Assembly (NCBI RefSeq): GCF_000613285.1
Contig: NZ_BAIN01000001.1
Span: forward strand, 62,001-126,000
DNA: 64,000 bases
Reading direction: 5' to 3'
Source of the DNA: Acetobacter papayae JCM 25143
GTDB taxonomy: Bacteria; Pseudomonadota; Alphaproteobacteria; Acetobacterales; Acetobacteraceae
Shown: piece after piece, positions 47,830-57,584 of the stretch
How the letters are laid out: each line of letters starts with the position of its first letter
Numbering within the stretch: position 1 is the first letter of the stretch
Notes under the pieces: generated by a model
What the model was told of the DNA's origin: nothing
Databases searched by the model: none
What the model saw: only the letters and a program-made list of their open reading frames with translations
Translations under genes and position numbers: made by a program

Positions 47830-48068
47830 GCGGGCACCTCAATGGCGTAATCTTCGATAACCAGATTGGCCAGCAGGTTCTTTGCCATATCTTCAGCTGT
47901 TTTGCGGGCGTCTTCCGCAGTGCTACCCTGCAGATCAAGCTCGATCACCTTGCCTACGCGCACATCCTGAGCGTTGCCAAAGCCAAGGGTATGCAGGGCA
48001 TGGCCAATGGCCTTGCCCTGCGGATCCAGAACACCGTCTTTCAGCATGACGGTCACACGTACCTTCAT
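47826..48068 (-). CDS. purS: phosphoribosylformylglycinamidine synthase subunit PurS
   Basis: An intact 80-residue subunit that bridges PurL and PurQ. The family pattern is seen in VMLKDGVLDPQGKAIGHAL and VRVGKVIELDLQG, ending NLVIEDYAIEV. It has a GGGAGCGAAG ribosome-binding site before the ATG at 48068. It follows purC by 28 bases and overlaps the next gene by 4 bases. Confidence 0.94.
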   Translation of the reverse strand: MKVRVTVMLKDGVLDPQGKAIGHALHTLGFGNAQDVRVGKVIELDLQGSTAEDARKTAEDMAKNLLANLVIEDYAIEVPA

Positions 48069-48096
48069 TCTTCGCTCCCGTTGCCGCTCGCGGCTT

Positions 48097-48863
48097 TTAC
48101 TGTACCGTTTCCGGGCCTCTCATGTCGCCCCCTGCCCCGTTTTCGGGCAGAATTCCCATGCGGCGCGCCACTTCCTGATACGCTTCCTTGACATTGCCGA
48201 GGTCACGGCGGAAGCGGTCCTTATCCAGTTTTTCGTTGGTCTGGGTGTCCCACAGGCGGCAGTTGTCGGGCGAAATTTCGTCCGCCAGCACAATCCGCAT
48301 TTCCTCACCTTCCCAGCAGCGGCCGAATTCCAGCTTGAAATCGACAAGCTGGATGCCAATGCCGCTGAACAGGCCGCACAGGAAGTCGTTCACGCGCATG
48401 GCCATGCCCGTGATGTCTTCCATGTCATGTGCACAGGCCCATCCGAAAGCGATGATATGTCTTCCGACACCAGAGGGTCGCCCAGTTCGTCGTTCTTGTA
48501 ATAGAATTCAACGATGGGGCGAGGCAGGCGCTGCCCTTCGGGAATGCCGAACCGCTTTGAAATGCTGCCTGCAGCAATATTGCGCACCACCACTTCCAGC
48601 GGAATGATTTCGACTTCCTTGACCAACTGCTCACGCATGTTGATACGCCGGATGAAATGCGTGGGAATGCCGATTTCCTGCAGGCGCAGCATCAGATGTT
48701 CGCTGATACGGTTGTTCAGCACGCCCTTGCCGGTAATAACGCCGCTTTTTGCGCCGTTTCCGGCCGTGGCGTCATCCTTGAAATACTGCACAAGCGTGCC
48801 CGGCTCGGGGCCTTCAAAAAGGATTTTTGCTTTACCTTCATAAAGCTGCCTGCGGCGGGCCAT
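48097..48863 (-). CDS. purC: SAICAR synthetase PurC, frameshifted
   Basis: PurC joins aspartate to the carboxylated imidazole ribotide. The opening [12 protein letters not shown], the [26 protein letters not shown] region (with the family's VEII..E pattern) and FKLEFGR in the C-terminal half are typical. One base is missing near 48430; the two frames join around ISSLSD and [12 protein letters not shown] with no loss of family sequence. The length after correction is about 255 residues, normal for the short bacterial form. Confidence 0.92.
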
Positions 48864-48973
48864 GATGATCCTTACCTGTCGTGTCAGACCAGACCGGCCG
48901 GGGCCGACTGGAAGATATGAAAAACCCGCCGTGGCGGTATGCTGGAAGTGCGTCCGGCTTTCATAGCAGGATT

Positions 48974-48999
48974 ACCGCGCGGGCGATACGCCGCGCGGT
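48974..48999 (-). terminator. strong hairpin after purB
   Basis: ACCGCGCGG and CCGCGCGGT are perfect 9-base arms around an 8-base loop, starting 13 bases after the purB stop. No T run follows, so it may be a Rho-assisted terminator or a processing or attenuation signal between purB and purC. Confidence 0.45.
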
Positions 49000-49012
49000 G
49001 CCTGTGCCGTGT

Positions 49013-50361
49013 TTAGTGTTGCGGCCCGGTTTCACCAAAGATTTTTTCGTATTGCGCGTCGATCGCACGCAGGTGCTGGCGGCTGTCCATGGCGGCATCC
49101 AGCACATCGGCGCTGACACGGCCCGAAATTTCGGTATCCGCATCCAGATTCTGGCGGAAGGTCTTGCCTTCGGGGGTGCCGAGCTTCGTCCATGTTTCCA
49201 TGGCGTTGCGCTGCACGATCCGGTAGGCGTCCTCGCGCGACAGTCCGGCCTTGGCAAGGGCCAGCAGGACTTCACCAGAATGGACAACCCCACCGAGGCT
49301 TTCGATGTTGGCGGCCATGCGGTCGGGGTAAACCACCAGTTTGGACATCATGCCCGACAGGCGTGCGAGTGCGAAGTCCAGCCCGATTGTGGCATCGGGA
49401 CAGATGTTGCGCTCAACCGAGGAGTGGCTGATGTCACGCTCGTGCCACAGGGCCACGTTTTCCAGCGCGGGAATGACGGCCGAGCGTACAAGGCGGGCAA
49501 GGCCGGTCAGGTTTTCGGTCAGCACCGGGTTGCGCTTGTGGGGCATGGCTGAAGAGCCTTCTGCCCCGGATGGAAGAATTCTTCGGCCTCACGCACTTCG
49601 GAGCGCTGGAGGTGGCGGACTTCCGTAGCCAGGCGCTCGATGCCGCTGGCAATAACCGCCAGAGCGCAGAAGAAGGCAGCATGACGGTCGCGCGGGATAA
49701 CCTGCGTGGAAACGGTCTCGGCCTGCAGGCCCAGCCGTTCGGCCACAAAGGATTCAACCCGCGGGTCGAGATGGGCATAGGTGCCAACGGCACCGGAAAT
49801 GGCGCAGGTTGCGATTTCGGCCCGTGCGGTTTCAAGGCGCTGGCGGTTGCGGGCAAACTCAGCGTAGTGCCCGGCCAGCTTCAGGCCGAAAGAGGTCGGC
49901 TCGGCATGAATACCATGGCTGCGCCCGATGGTGAGCGTGTGCTTGTGTTCAAACGCGCGGGCCTTGAGTGCGGCCAGAACGTCATCCAGATCCTTGAGCA
50001 GCAGGTCGGTAGCCTGCACGAGCTGCACGGACAGGCAGGTATCCAGCACATCGGACGAGGTCATGCCCAGATGCACGAAGCGGCTTTCCGGCCCGACTTT
50101 TTCAGCCAGCCATGTCAGGAAGGCAATGACATCGTGGCGGGTTTCGGCCTCGATCTCGTCGATCCGGGCGAGGTCGGCCTCGGAAAAGGCGGCCATGGCG
50201 GCGTTGCCCTTCTCGCGCACAACCTTGGCGGCATCCTTGGGAACCGTGCCGTATTCCGCCATGGCTTCGCAGGCGAGCGCCTCGATTTCAAACCAGATGC
50301 GGTAACGGTTTTCGGGTGACCAGATGGCGGCCATGACGGGGCGGGTATAGCGCGGCACCAT
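49013..50361 (-). CDS. purB: adenylosuccinate lyase PurB, frameshifted
   Basis: PurB removes fumarate from SAICAR and adenylosuccinate. The start MVPRYTRPVMAAIWSPENRY fits the family and has an AAGGAAA site upstream. Further motifs are HLGMTSSDVLDT and GRSHGIHAEPTSFG with the catalytic histidine. The superfamily signature GSSAMPHKRNP appears when one base is restored near 49559. The length after correction, about 450 residues, is slightly above the usual 430-435. It lies upstream of purC in the same direction. Confidence 0.93.
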
Positions 50362-50537
50362 AACGCGTGTTTCCTTACTATCAGAACATGAAGGTCCAAA
50401 CGGTGGCGCCTCTCTAGCGGATTTCCGTGCGGGCGTCTGCCATCAAAGCGGAAAACTTTGACTTTTTCGCCTGCTTGCCGGATTTCTCTGTTCTTGAGGT
50501 GCGGATTTGCACCCAAAAATCACGAATTGGAGCCGCC

Positions 50538-51149
50538 GTGTCAGGTCTTTTGCAATCTGTTAGCCTGCCCGCTGTTATCGCATTTTTGCAGGTTGTTCTG
50601 ATTGATGTGACCCTTGCCGGAGATAACGCTGTTGTTATCGGCATGGCGGTGCGTTCGCTCACCCCGCAGGAACGGCAGAAGGCCATCTTTATCGGGGTGG
50701 GGTTTGCTGCCGTTATCCGTATTCTGCTGGCGCTGGTGGCGGTCAGGCTGCTGGCCATTGTCGGGCTGACACTGGCCGGCGGATTGCTGCTACTGTGGGT
50801 ATGCTGGCGGATGTACCGCGAAATGCACGACAATGCCGGCGCGCACGGGACTGATGGCCCCACTCCCGGTGGTCTGGGTAAGGCGATTACGCGGATCGTG
50901 ATAGCCGACCTGTCCATGAGCCTGGACAATGTGCTGGCCGTGGCGGGGGCTGCGCGCGAACATCCGGGTATTCTGGTCATGGGGCTAGCCCTTTCCGTGC
51001 TGCTGATGGGGCTTGCCGCATCGCTGATCGCCCGCCTGCTTGAGCGTTATAAATGGATTGCGTGGGTTGGCCTGCTCATTGTTCTGGGTGTTGCGCTGGA
51101 ACTGATTGTCAAAGGCGGTGGCGAGATCTGGGGCCATATCGGGCACTGA
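50538..51149 (+). CDS. TerC/YjbE family integral membrane protein
   Basis: An intact 203-residue protein with six to seven hydrophobic segments. The family's two acidic membrane motifs are clear: DVTLAGDNAVVIGMAV in the first half and IADLSMSLDNVLAVAGAA in the second. Members export manganese or protect secreted metalloproteins in characterised cases. The open frame extends to 50427, but a GTG at 50538 with GGAG 6 bases upstream matches the family start. I looked for a manganese riboswitch in the 175-base upstream gap and saw no convincing one. Confidence 0.85.
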   Translation: MSGLLQSVSLPAVIAFLQVVLIDVTLAGDNAVVIGMAVRSLTPQERQKAIFIGVGFAAVIRILLALVAVRLLAIVGLTLAGGLLLLWVCWRMYREMHDNAGAHGTDGPTPGGLGKAITRIVIADLSMSLDNVLAVAGAAREHPGILVMGLALSVLLMGLAASLIARLLERYKWIAWVGLLIVLGVALELIVKGGGEIWGHIGH

Positions 51150-51207
51150 CACGTATCGGGCTGCACAGTATCTTGCGCCCGAACATGAAACAGGGTGACG
51201 TCTGAGC

Positions 51208-53180
51208 ATGACATGTTTGCGTGCCGCATGCTGGCGGAGCTGGGCTGCTATTGGCCTGACCGTCGCTTTTCTGGGTGGCCCCGTATTGGCGGTGGCGGCG
51301 GATGATCCGGCGCCGGCGGCTGATGGGGACGATCTTTACGCTGCCCCAGAGCTTGATCTCTCCGTACCAACGGCTGGAGCGACAAGTGGCAGCCTGACGG
51401 ACCGCCTGCATTTCTGGCTCCGGCTGGTTGGGCCGGATCGGGCCAGTGCGCAGGATTATGCGGATTTTCTGGCCAATGGCCCGGCATGGCCCCGCCGGTC
51501 GCTGATCAGTGCGCGTATGGAGCAGGCTCTGCTTTTGGAATCGAACCCGGCCATTGTGCGGGGGGTATGTAGTAGCCAGAGCCTGAACACGGCGGCTGCA
51601 CTGGCGTATTGCGCGCAGCAGCTCCTGATCAGGTCGCCCGTCTGACAGATGAAGCCGCACGTGCATGGCAGAATGGTAACGATGCAGCGACCCCTGCCCG
51701 CCTGCTTACGGTCCAGTTTCCCACCGCGGTGACCCCGGCGGCTTCATGGATACGATTTGACCGTGAGGAGCGAGCCGGTCTGACAGAAGCCGCGCGGCGG
51801 ACATTACCCTATCTGGCGGCTGACAGGCAGGCTCTGGCCCGTGCACGTCTGGCCTTTCGTACCAATGCAGCCGATGCGCAGGAACAGGCAGACGCGCTGC
51901 CAGCATCGGTTGCGGCTGACAGTTTTTTGTTTCTCGATCACGCACGCTGGTTACGTCAGCAGCAGCGTTATGATGAGGCCGTGGCCCTGTGGGCAGCGAC
52001 AGGCAATGCAGCAGAACAGGCCGCCCCGCCCGCCCAGTTCTGGCGCGAGCGTGAAGCACTGGCGCGTGAGCTCCTGCAAAGCGGGCGCGCTGCTGATGCC
52101 CTGACCGTTGCAAATGATCCGGTTATTGGTGGTGCGGGACGGTTAGATTCCCTGTTTCTGTGTGGGTGGATTGCCCTACGCTTCGGGCATGATGCCCCCC
52201 GCGCAGTGGCATTTTTTCAGCCTCTGGCGCAGTCTTCCTCGCTTATCAGCAAAAGCCGGGGATTATACTGGCTGGCCCGTGCGTATGAGCAGGCCGGTAA
52301 TGAGGGCGAATACCGTGCAACGCTGAAGCAGGCCGCCGCTTTCCCTTCCACTTTTTATGGCCAGTTGGCAGGTGCGCAGTTGGAAGGGCAGGATCAGGCC
52401 CTGCTCAAGCCCTCTTACGTGGCCGATATTACCCGGCGGGGCCTGCATGAACTGGCTCTGACTGGTGGCGCCGAGGATCAGGCGCTGGATGCGAACGAAC
52501 TGGCGCAGGCCGCAGCCCTGCTGGTTTCATGGGGGGATAGGCCCCATGCGCGCGATTTTCTGCTCATGCTCGCAGGCCAGACCTCTGGGGATACGGCCCT
52601 GCGTGGGCTTTCGACTCTTGCCCAGCGGCTTGGCCTGCCTGACATTGCGGTAACCGCTGCCCGCAAGGCCGGGCGCGATGGCATTTTGCTACCCACAGGC
52701 TGGCCAGATCCTTACTCCATTCCCGAGAACGGGCTTCCTGCGGGGCTGGTGCCGGGCCTTATCCGGCAGGAAAGCAGCTTCAATCCCGATGCTGTCAGCA
52801 TTTCCAACGCCATTGGCCTGATGCAGCTTAAACCTTCCACGGCGGCGGACATGACCCGGCAGGCTGGATTGGCCCCTTCCGCCGCCAGCGTAACAGGGTT
52901 GCATGACCCCATGAGCAACATTCGGCTGGGTGTTGCGTATCTTGAGCATATTCAGGGGCGCTTCGGGCCTGTCGTGCCTTATCTTGCCGCAGCCTATAAT
53001 GGCGGACCGGGGCGGCTGGGGCGCTGGCTTGGCACAATGGGCAACCCGGCAAGCGATGGCGCCAAGGATGATGTGATGCTTGACTGGATTGAAAGCATTC
53101 CGCTGGCCGAAACTCGGAACTACGTTCAGCGCGTATGGGAAAACATGATTATTTACAGAGCTATGGGAGAGAACCAATGA
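51208..53180 (+). CDS. soluble lytic murein transglycosylase (SLT), frameshifted
   Basis: About 657 residues. A signal peptide (IGLTVAFLGGPVLAVAA) is followed by a long helical superhelical region (residues about 60-470) and a C-terminal SLT catalytic domain: LIRQESSFNPDAVS with the catalytic glutamate, AIGLMQLKPSTA, LAAAYNGGPGRL and ETRNYVQRVWENM. It cleaves peptidoglycan glycan strands to anhydromuropeptides in the periplasm. One base is missing near 51620, bridging AYCAQQ and APDQVARLTDEAA. The stop overlaps the pgpA start as ATGA. Confidence 0.87.
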
Positions 53181-53685
53181 CACCGGCACGCTTTATCGCC
53201 ACGTTTGGCGGGTGTGGACTGTCGCCCCGTGCTCCCGGCACCGTGGGGTCTTTTGCCGCTCTTGTTCTGGGTATTCCCATGCTCAAACGCCCGCGCCTGC
53301 TGGCCTCTTCGGCTGTGGCGGCAAGTGTTGTGGCTGGTGGGCGGCCAATCGTGCGGGAGATGGCGAGGATCACAGCTGGATTGTTATTGATGAAGTGGCC
53401 GGTATGTGGCTGGCGCTGCTCGGCTGCCTTCCGGCGGACGACAAGAAAGCTGCGGCGCAGCCAGCGGAAGCTTCTCCCGCATCCGGGCATGCGTGGTTTC
53501 TGCCTCTGTTGGCTTTTGGCCTGTTCCGCCTGTTTGACATTACCAAACCCGGCCCGGTCGGCACACTGGACAGGCGGCATGATGCGGTTGGCATTATGGG
53601 GGATGATATCGTGGCAGGGGTAATCGCCGCTGCTTGCGTGAAAGCCTTTAGGGCGCTGCCATACCTGCGGACGGTGCGCAAATAA
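53177..53685 (+). CDS. pgpA: phosphatidylglycerophosphatase A, frameshifted
   Basis: PgpA dephosphorylates phosphatidylglycerophosphate to phosphatidylglycerol, the substrate of the cardiolipin synthase also encoded here. Motifs seen: GCGLSPRAPGTVGSFAALV, DHSWIVIDEVAGMWLAL, FRLFDITKPGPVG and HDAVGIMGDDIVAG. About four membrane segments are predicted. One base is missing near 53340, just before WAANRAGDGEDHSW. The length after correction is about 170 residues. It overlaps both neighbours slightly. Confidence 0.87.
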
Positions 53686-54225
53686 TGCATGATCCCCACC
53701 TCCCAGTCCCTCTTGCTGATGAGGCAACGCTTCATGCGGCGATGCTGCTGGAGGCCGAGCGGGTTCTGGGGCTGTTGCGTGCGGCTGCGGCGCGGGTGGT
53801 AACGGCAGAAAGCTGCACGGGCGGCTGGTGGCATCCGCCCTCACCCATTTTCCCGGTTCTTCCGACATGACGGAAGGTGCTGGTAACCTATTCCAATACC
53901 ATGAAACAGACCCTGCTGGGCGTGCCTGACGCAATACTGGCGCAGCATGGTGCCGTGAGCGAGCCGACCGTACTGGCCATGGCGCATGGGGCCCTATCTG
54001 CTGCCAGACTGGCGCGGCTGAGTGTTGCTGTTTCAGGTATTGCCGGACCCGGCGGCGGCAGTGCCGCAAAGCCCGTAGCTGGTCTGGTTCGCCGTGGCGG
54101 ACAGGAAAAACGTCACGGCAAAAGCGGCAAAACAGGTTTTTCCGGGCTCACGGGAGCAAATCCGCCTGCAGGCGGCGCGCTATGCTCTGACTATGGTGGC
54201 CGACTGTCTTTCAGGGACGCTCTGA
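53685..54225 (+). CDS. pncC: PncC/CinA C-terminal family nicotinamide-nucleotide amidase, frameshifted three times
   Basis: About 181 residues. The catalytic serine motif is [10 protein letters not shown], followed after correction by [32 protein letters not shown] and [23 protein letters not shown]. The family deamidates nicotinamide mononucleotide to nicotinate mononucleotide in NAD recycling. Breaks near 53824 (one base), 53875 and 54078 (each fits two lost bases) are needed; the corrected end reads [17 protein letters not shown] with a stop at 54223-54225. It is the most damaged gene of the window. Confidence 0.82.
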
Positions 54226-54536
54226 ACTGGAATACCAATGCCCTGTGCCGGGTAGCTGGGGCGTGGTGATACTTTCAGGTGCCACCATACCGGTGCCCGC
54301 GGCAATGACGCTGCCTTGCGGTGCGCGTGCCTGCGCCATGGCGGCCAGTCTGGCCTGAATATGGTCAAGGCTTCGACAGTTCAGGCGTCTGTTTCATTAT
54401 CCGCCCTTTCTTCCTTTCCACACGGGCTGTTCTGCTGTGCAGCAGGATAAGGCGCGGGATCAGGGACGGCATGCGCCGGGGCTGCGTAGGCCAGCACGGC
54501 GAACAGAGCCGGTGTTAGGGCTGATACGACACGCAT
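54211..54536 (-). CDS. small exported protein after ratA, frameshifted
   Basis: Reading the minus strand from ATG 54536 gives a signal peptide ([19 protein letters not shown], cut after AHA) and a Pro/Ala-rich start of the mature protein. One frame change near 54381 leads to [20 protein letters not shown] and a Ser/Thr/Pro-rich end with the stop at 54211-54213. The start has a GAAGGGA site and lies 21 bases after the ratA stop. The end overlaps the convergent pncC by 15 bases. No family is recognised; about 108 residues. Confidence 0.5.
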
Positions 54537-54557
54537 GAGGGGTTTCCCTTCGCGGTT

Positions 54558-55040
54558 TCAGGTCGCGGGCTTGCTGTCCGGTATGGATGAGCCAACCATA
54601 GCACTCTGCGGCGGCCCGTAAATATCACGCGCCCGTTTGATGAAGGCCGAAACCATCAGCCGTGTGGCTTCTGTAAAGACGACGCCAATGGCCATTTGCA
54701 GAATGCGGGAACTGAATTCGAAATCGACAAAAAATTCGACAAGGCAGCCCTGTGGGTCGGGGCTGAAGCGCCAGACATTGCGCAGATAACGAAACGGCCC
54801 CTTTTCATACCGCACAGTAATGGTGCCGGGGCGTTCAAGTGTGACGCGCGACGTGAAGCTCTCGCGAAAAGGGCCAAACCCGATAGTCAGGTCAGCCACA
54901 AGTTCGGAGGTAGTTTGCGTCCGCACCTTGGCGGCCGTGCACCAGGGCAGAAATTCAGGGTAACGGCCGACATCGGCTACCAGATCGAAAATCTGCTCTG
55001 GCTGGTAAGACAGAACACGCTTTTCTGCGTGTTTAGGCAT
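54558..55040 (-). CDS. RatA/Coq10-like START-domain protein
   Basis: An intact 160-residue protein with the polyketide cyclase/START fold pattern: RVLSYQPEQIFDLVADVGRYPEFLPWC at the start and a C-terminal helix (VFTEATRLMVSAFIKRA). Although annotated as the RatA toxin family from E. coli, the closer comparison in alphaproteobacteria is Coq10, a ubiquinone-binding protein for respiration. No antitoxin gene partners it. It overlaps the lipA stop by one base, an arrangement found widely in this class. Confidence 0.85.
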   Translation of the reverse strand: MPKHAEKRVLSYQPEQIFDLVADVGRYPEFLPWCTAAKVRTQTTSELVADLTIGFGPFRESFTSRVTLERPGTITVRYEKGPFRYLRNVWRFSPDPQGCLVEFFVDFEFSSRILQMAIGVVFTEATRLMVSAFIKRARDIYGPPQSAMVGSSIPDSKPAT

Positions 55041-56010
55041 TATCGCATCTCCTTCAGGCGTGCGGCGCGTGCCTCGCGCAGGGCAGCGAAATCGCTGTCC
55101 GCATGGTAGGATGAGCGGGTAAGCGGACTGGAACTAACCTGAAGGAAGCCCTTTACCCGCGCCATACCACCATAGTCCTCAAATTCGTCCGGCGTAACAA
55201 ACCGTGCAACCGGCGCATGTTTGACCGTTGGTTGCAGATACTGCCCCATGGTGATGAAGTCCACATCCGCCACACGCAGGTCGTCCATGACCTGTGCGAG
55301 TTCCATTTTCTCTTCCCCCAGCCCCAGCATCAGACCGGATTTGGTGAAAATGGACGGATCAAGCTGTTTCACGCGGTCGAGCAGCCTGAGCGACTGATAG
55401 TAACGCGCACCGGGCCTGATTGTGGGATAAAGCCGGGGCACGGTTTCCAGATTGTGGTTGAACACATCTGGCCGCGCTTCAACAACAACTTCCAGTGCCT
55501 TGTTTTTACGTAAAATCCGGGGTCAGGATTTCTATGGTCGTCTCGGGGGCCGCTGCGCGAATGGCCTTGATTACAGCCGCGAAATGCGCAGCCCCACCAT
55601 CGGCCAGATCGTCTCTGTCCACCGAGGTTATCACCACATGCCGCAGGCCCAGCCGGGCTACGGCTTCGGCCACGCGGTTGGGCTCGTCCGTATCCAGCGG
55701 TAGTGGCATACCGGTGCTGACATTGCAGAACGCGCAGGCCCGCGTGCAGATTTCCCCCATGATCATCATGGTGGCATGCCGTTGCGACCAGCATTCCCCG
55801 ATATTAGCACGCGGCTTCCTCGCAGACGGTGACAAGCTTGTTGTCACGCATGAGGGCGCGGGTTTCATGATAGGTCGGGTGATTGGGCGCTTTGACGCGG
55901 ATCCACTCAGGCTTGCGGGCAATCGGGTTGTCAGGCCGATGTGCCTTTTCCGGGTGGCGCAGTTTGACTACGTCTTTTTTACGGTGATCGATTATGACGC
56001 GCGTTGGCAT
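55040..56010 (-). CDS. lipA: lipoyl synthase LipA, frameshifted twice
   Basis: LipA inserts two sulfurs into octanoyl groups on E2 and related lipoyl domains. Two [4Fe-4S] sites are present: CEEAACPNIGEC, seen after restoring two bases near 55818, and the radical SAM motif [11 protein letters not shown] second break near 55511 also fits two lost bases, giving [15 protein letters not shown]. The C-terminus has the conserved RSSYHAD segment. The gene lies beside the pyruvate dehydrogenase genes, whose subunits are its targets. The length is about 325 residues. Confidence 0.92.
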
Positions 56011-56071
56011 GGTCCTGCCCAATCTTGAACAATAGCCTTACAGAACTGGAACGCTCCACCTGCCCCGTCAA

Positions 56072-56103
56072 GGCGGCAAACCCCGGAGTTGGGGTCTGCC
56101 GCC
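56072..56103. terminator. strong hairpin between lpd and lipA
   Basis: GGCGGCAAACCCC and GGGGTCTGCCGCC pair over 13 bases with one mismatch around a GGAGTT loop. It lies 43 bases after the lpd stop on the minus strand. No T run follows, so it could be a Rho-type terminator, an attenuator or an RNA-processing site that sets lipA-ratA apart from the pdh genes. Confidence 0.5.
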
Positions 56104-56146
56104 ATCACAGGCGCGGGAGATGCGCCCATGCGGGTCTGGCGTGTGA

Positions 56147-57557
56147 CTAAAAGTGCAGTGCGCCACCATAAGCGGCCAGCACGGCCTCGTGCATGGATTC
56201 AGAAATGGTGGGGTGTGGGAAAATCGTTTCCGACAGTTCCGCTTCCGTCAGTTCGCCCGTGCGGGCGATGACATAACCCTGAATCATTTCCGTTACTTCC
56301 GCACCGATCATGTGCGCACCCAGCAATTCGCCCGTTGCATCGTCAAACACGGTCTTGATCAGGCCGGTGGGTTCCCCCATGGCCAGAGCCTTACCGTTGG
56401 CCAGAAGCGGGAATTTGCCCACACGCACCTTGTATCCGGCTTCTTTGGCGCGGGCTTCCGTATAACCAACCGATGCAATTTGCGGGCGGCAATAGGTGCA
56501 GCCGGGAATTTTTGTAACATCAATAGGATGCACGGTTTTCCCAGCAATGGCCTCAATACACATGACGGCCTCGTGGCTGGCCTTGTGTGCCAGCATGGTG
56601 CGCCTGCGAGATCGCCAATGGCATACACCCCGTCCTCGCCCGTGCGGCAGAGCGCATCGGTTACGACATGGGTGCGGTCAACCTTGATCTTGGTGCCTTC
56701 AAGGCCGATGTTTTCGACATTTCCGACAATACCAACGGCGGAAATAATCTTGTCCACCGTGATGGTTTCGGTTTTGCCGCCTGCTTCCACCGTGATGCTG
56801 ACACTATCGGCCCCTTTCTGCGGGGACCAATCTTGGCGTTGGTAAGTATCCTTATGCCCTGTTTTTCAAACTCTTTATGGGCAATGGCACTGATTTCCTC
56901 ATCTTCCACGGGCAGGATACGCGGGGCGACTTCAACCAAAGTCACTGCCGCGCCCATGTTGCGGTAAAACGAGGCAAATTCCGTACCGATGGCCCCCGAG
57001 CCGATGACCAGCAGGCGCTTGGGCATTTCTTCCGGCACAAGGGCTTCGCGGTAGGACCAGATAAACTGTCCGTCCGGCTCAAGTCCCGGCAGGATACGGG
57101 CTCTGGCCCCTGTTGCCAGAATGACGTTCTTGGCGTTCAGGGTCTGGGGCGCGCCGTCTTTCTTGCTGACCAGCACCTTGCGCCTGCCGTTGGCTGTTAC
57201 GCCATCGAGTTTGCCAAATCCTTCAAAAACAGGGACTTTGGCTTTCTTGAGCAGGTGCGAAACCCCCGATGAAAGCTGCTTGGATACAGCGCGGGAGCGG
57301 GCAACAATTTTTTTAAAATCAAAGCTTACCGCTTCGGCCTTGAAGCCGTAGCCATCAAGGTCATGCAGTAGATGATTGATTTCCGAGGCGCGCAGCAGCG
57401 CCTTGGTGGGGATACAGCCCCAGTTCAGGCAGATGCCCCCAAGGTGGTTGGCTTCAACCACAGCAGTGGACAGGCCAAGCTGTGCGGCGCGCAGCGCGGC
57501 CACATAGCCGCCCGGGCCGCCACCGATAACAACCAGGTCAAAATCGGTCTGGCTCAT
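56147..57557 (-). CDS. lpd: dihydrolipoyl dehydrogenase Lpd (E3), frameshifted twice
   Basis: The FAD enzyme that reoxidises dihydrolipoyl groups of the pyruvate dehydrogenase complex. FAD binding is VVIGGGPGGYVAAL; the redox-active disulfide is GGICLNWGCIPTKA; the NAD site is LLVIGSGAIGTEFA; the active histidine lies in FPHPTISESMHEA. Breaks near 56818 and 56598 each fit one missing base; the middle part VEAGGKTETITVDKIISAVG reads through normally. The length is about 470 residues. It follows the E2 gene by 27 bases. Confidence 0.93.
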
Positions 57558-57584
57558 GGTATCAGATTCTCCGCTACGTGCTGG

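Noticed and set aside
50362-50537. Manganese (yybP-ykoY) riboswitch upstream of the TerC-type gene
   Set aside because: The conserved loop sequences of that riboswitch were not found by eye.
54558-55040. RatA toxin of a toxin-antitoxin pair
   Set aside because: No antitoxin partner is present, and the place after lipA is typical of the Coq10-like housekeeping protein in this class.
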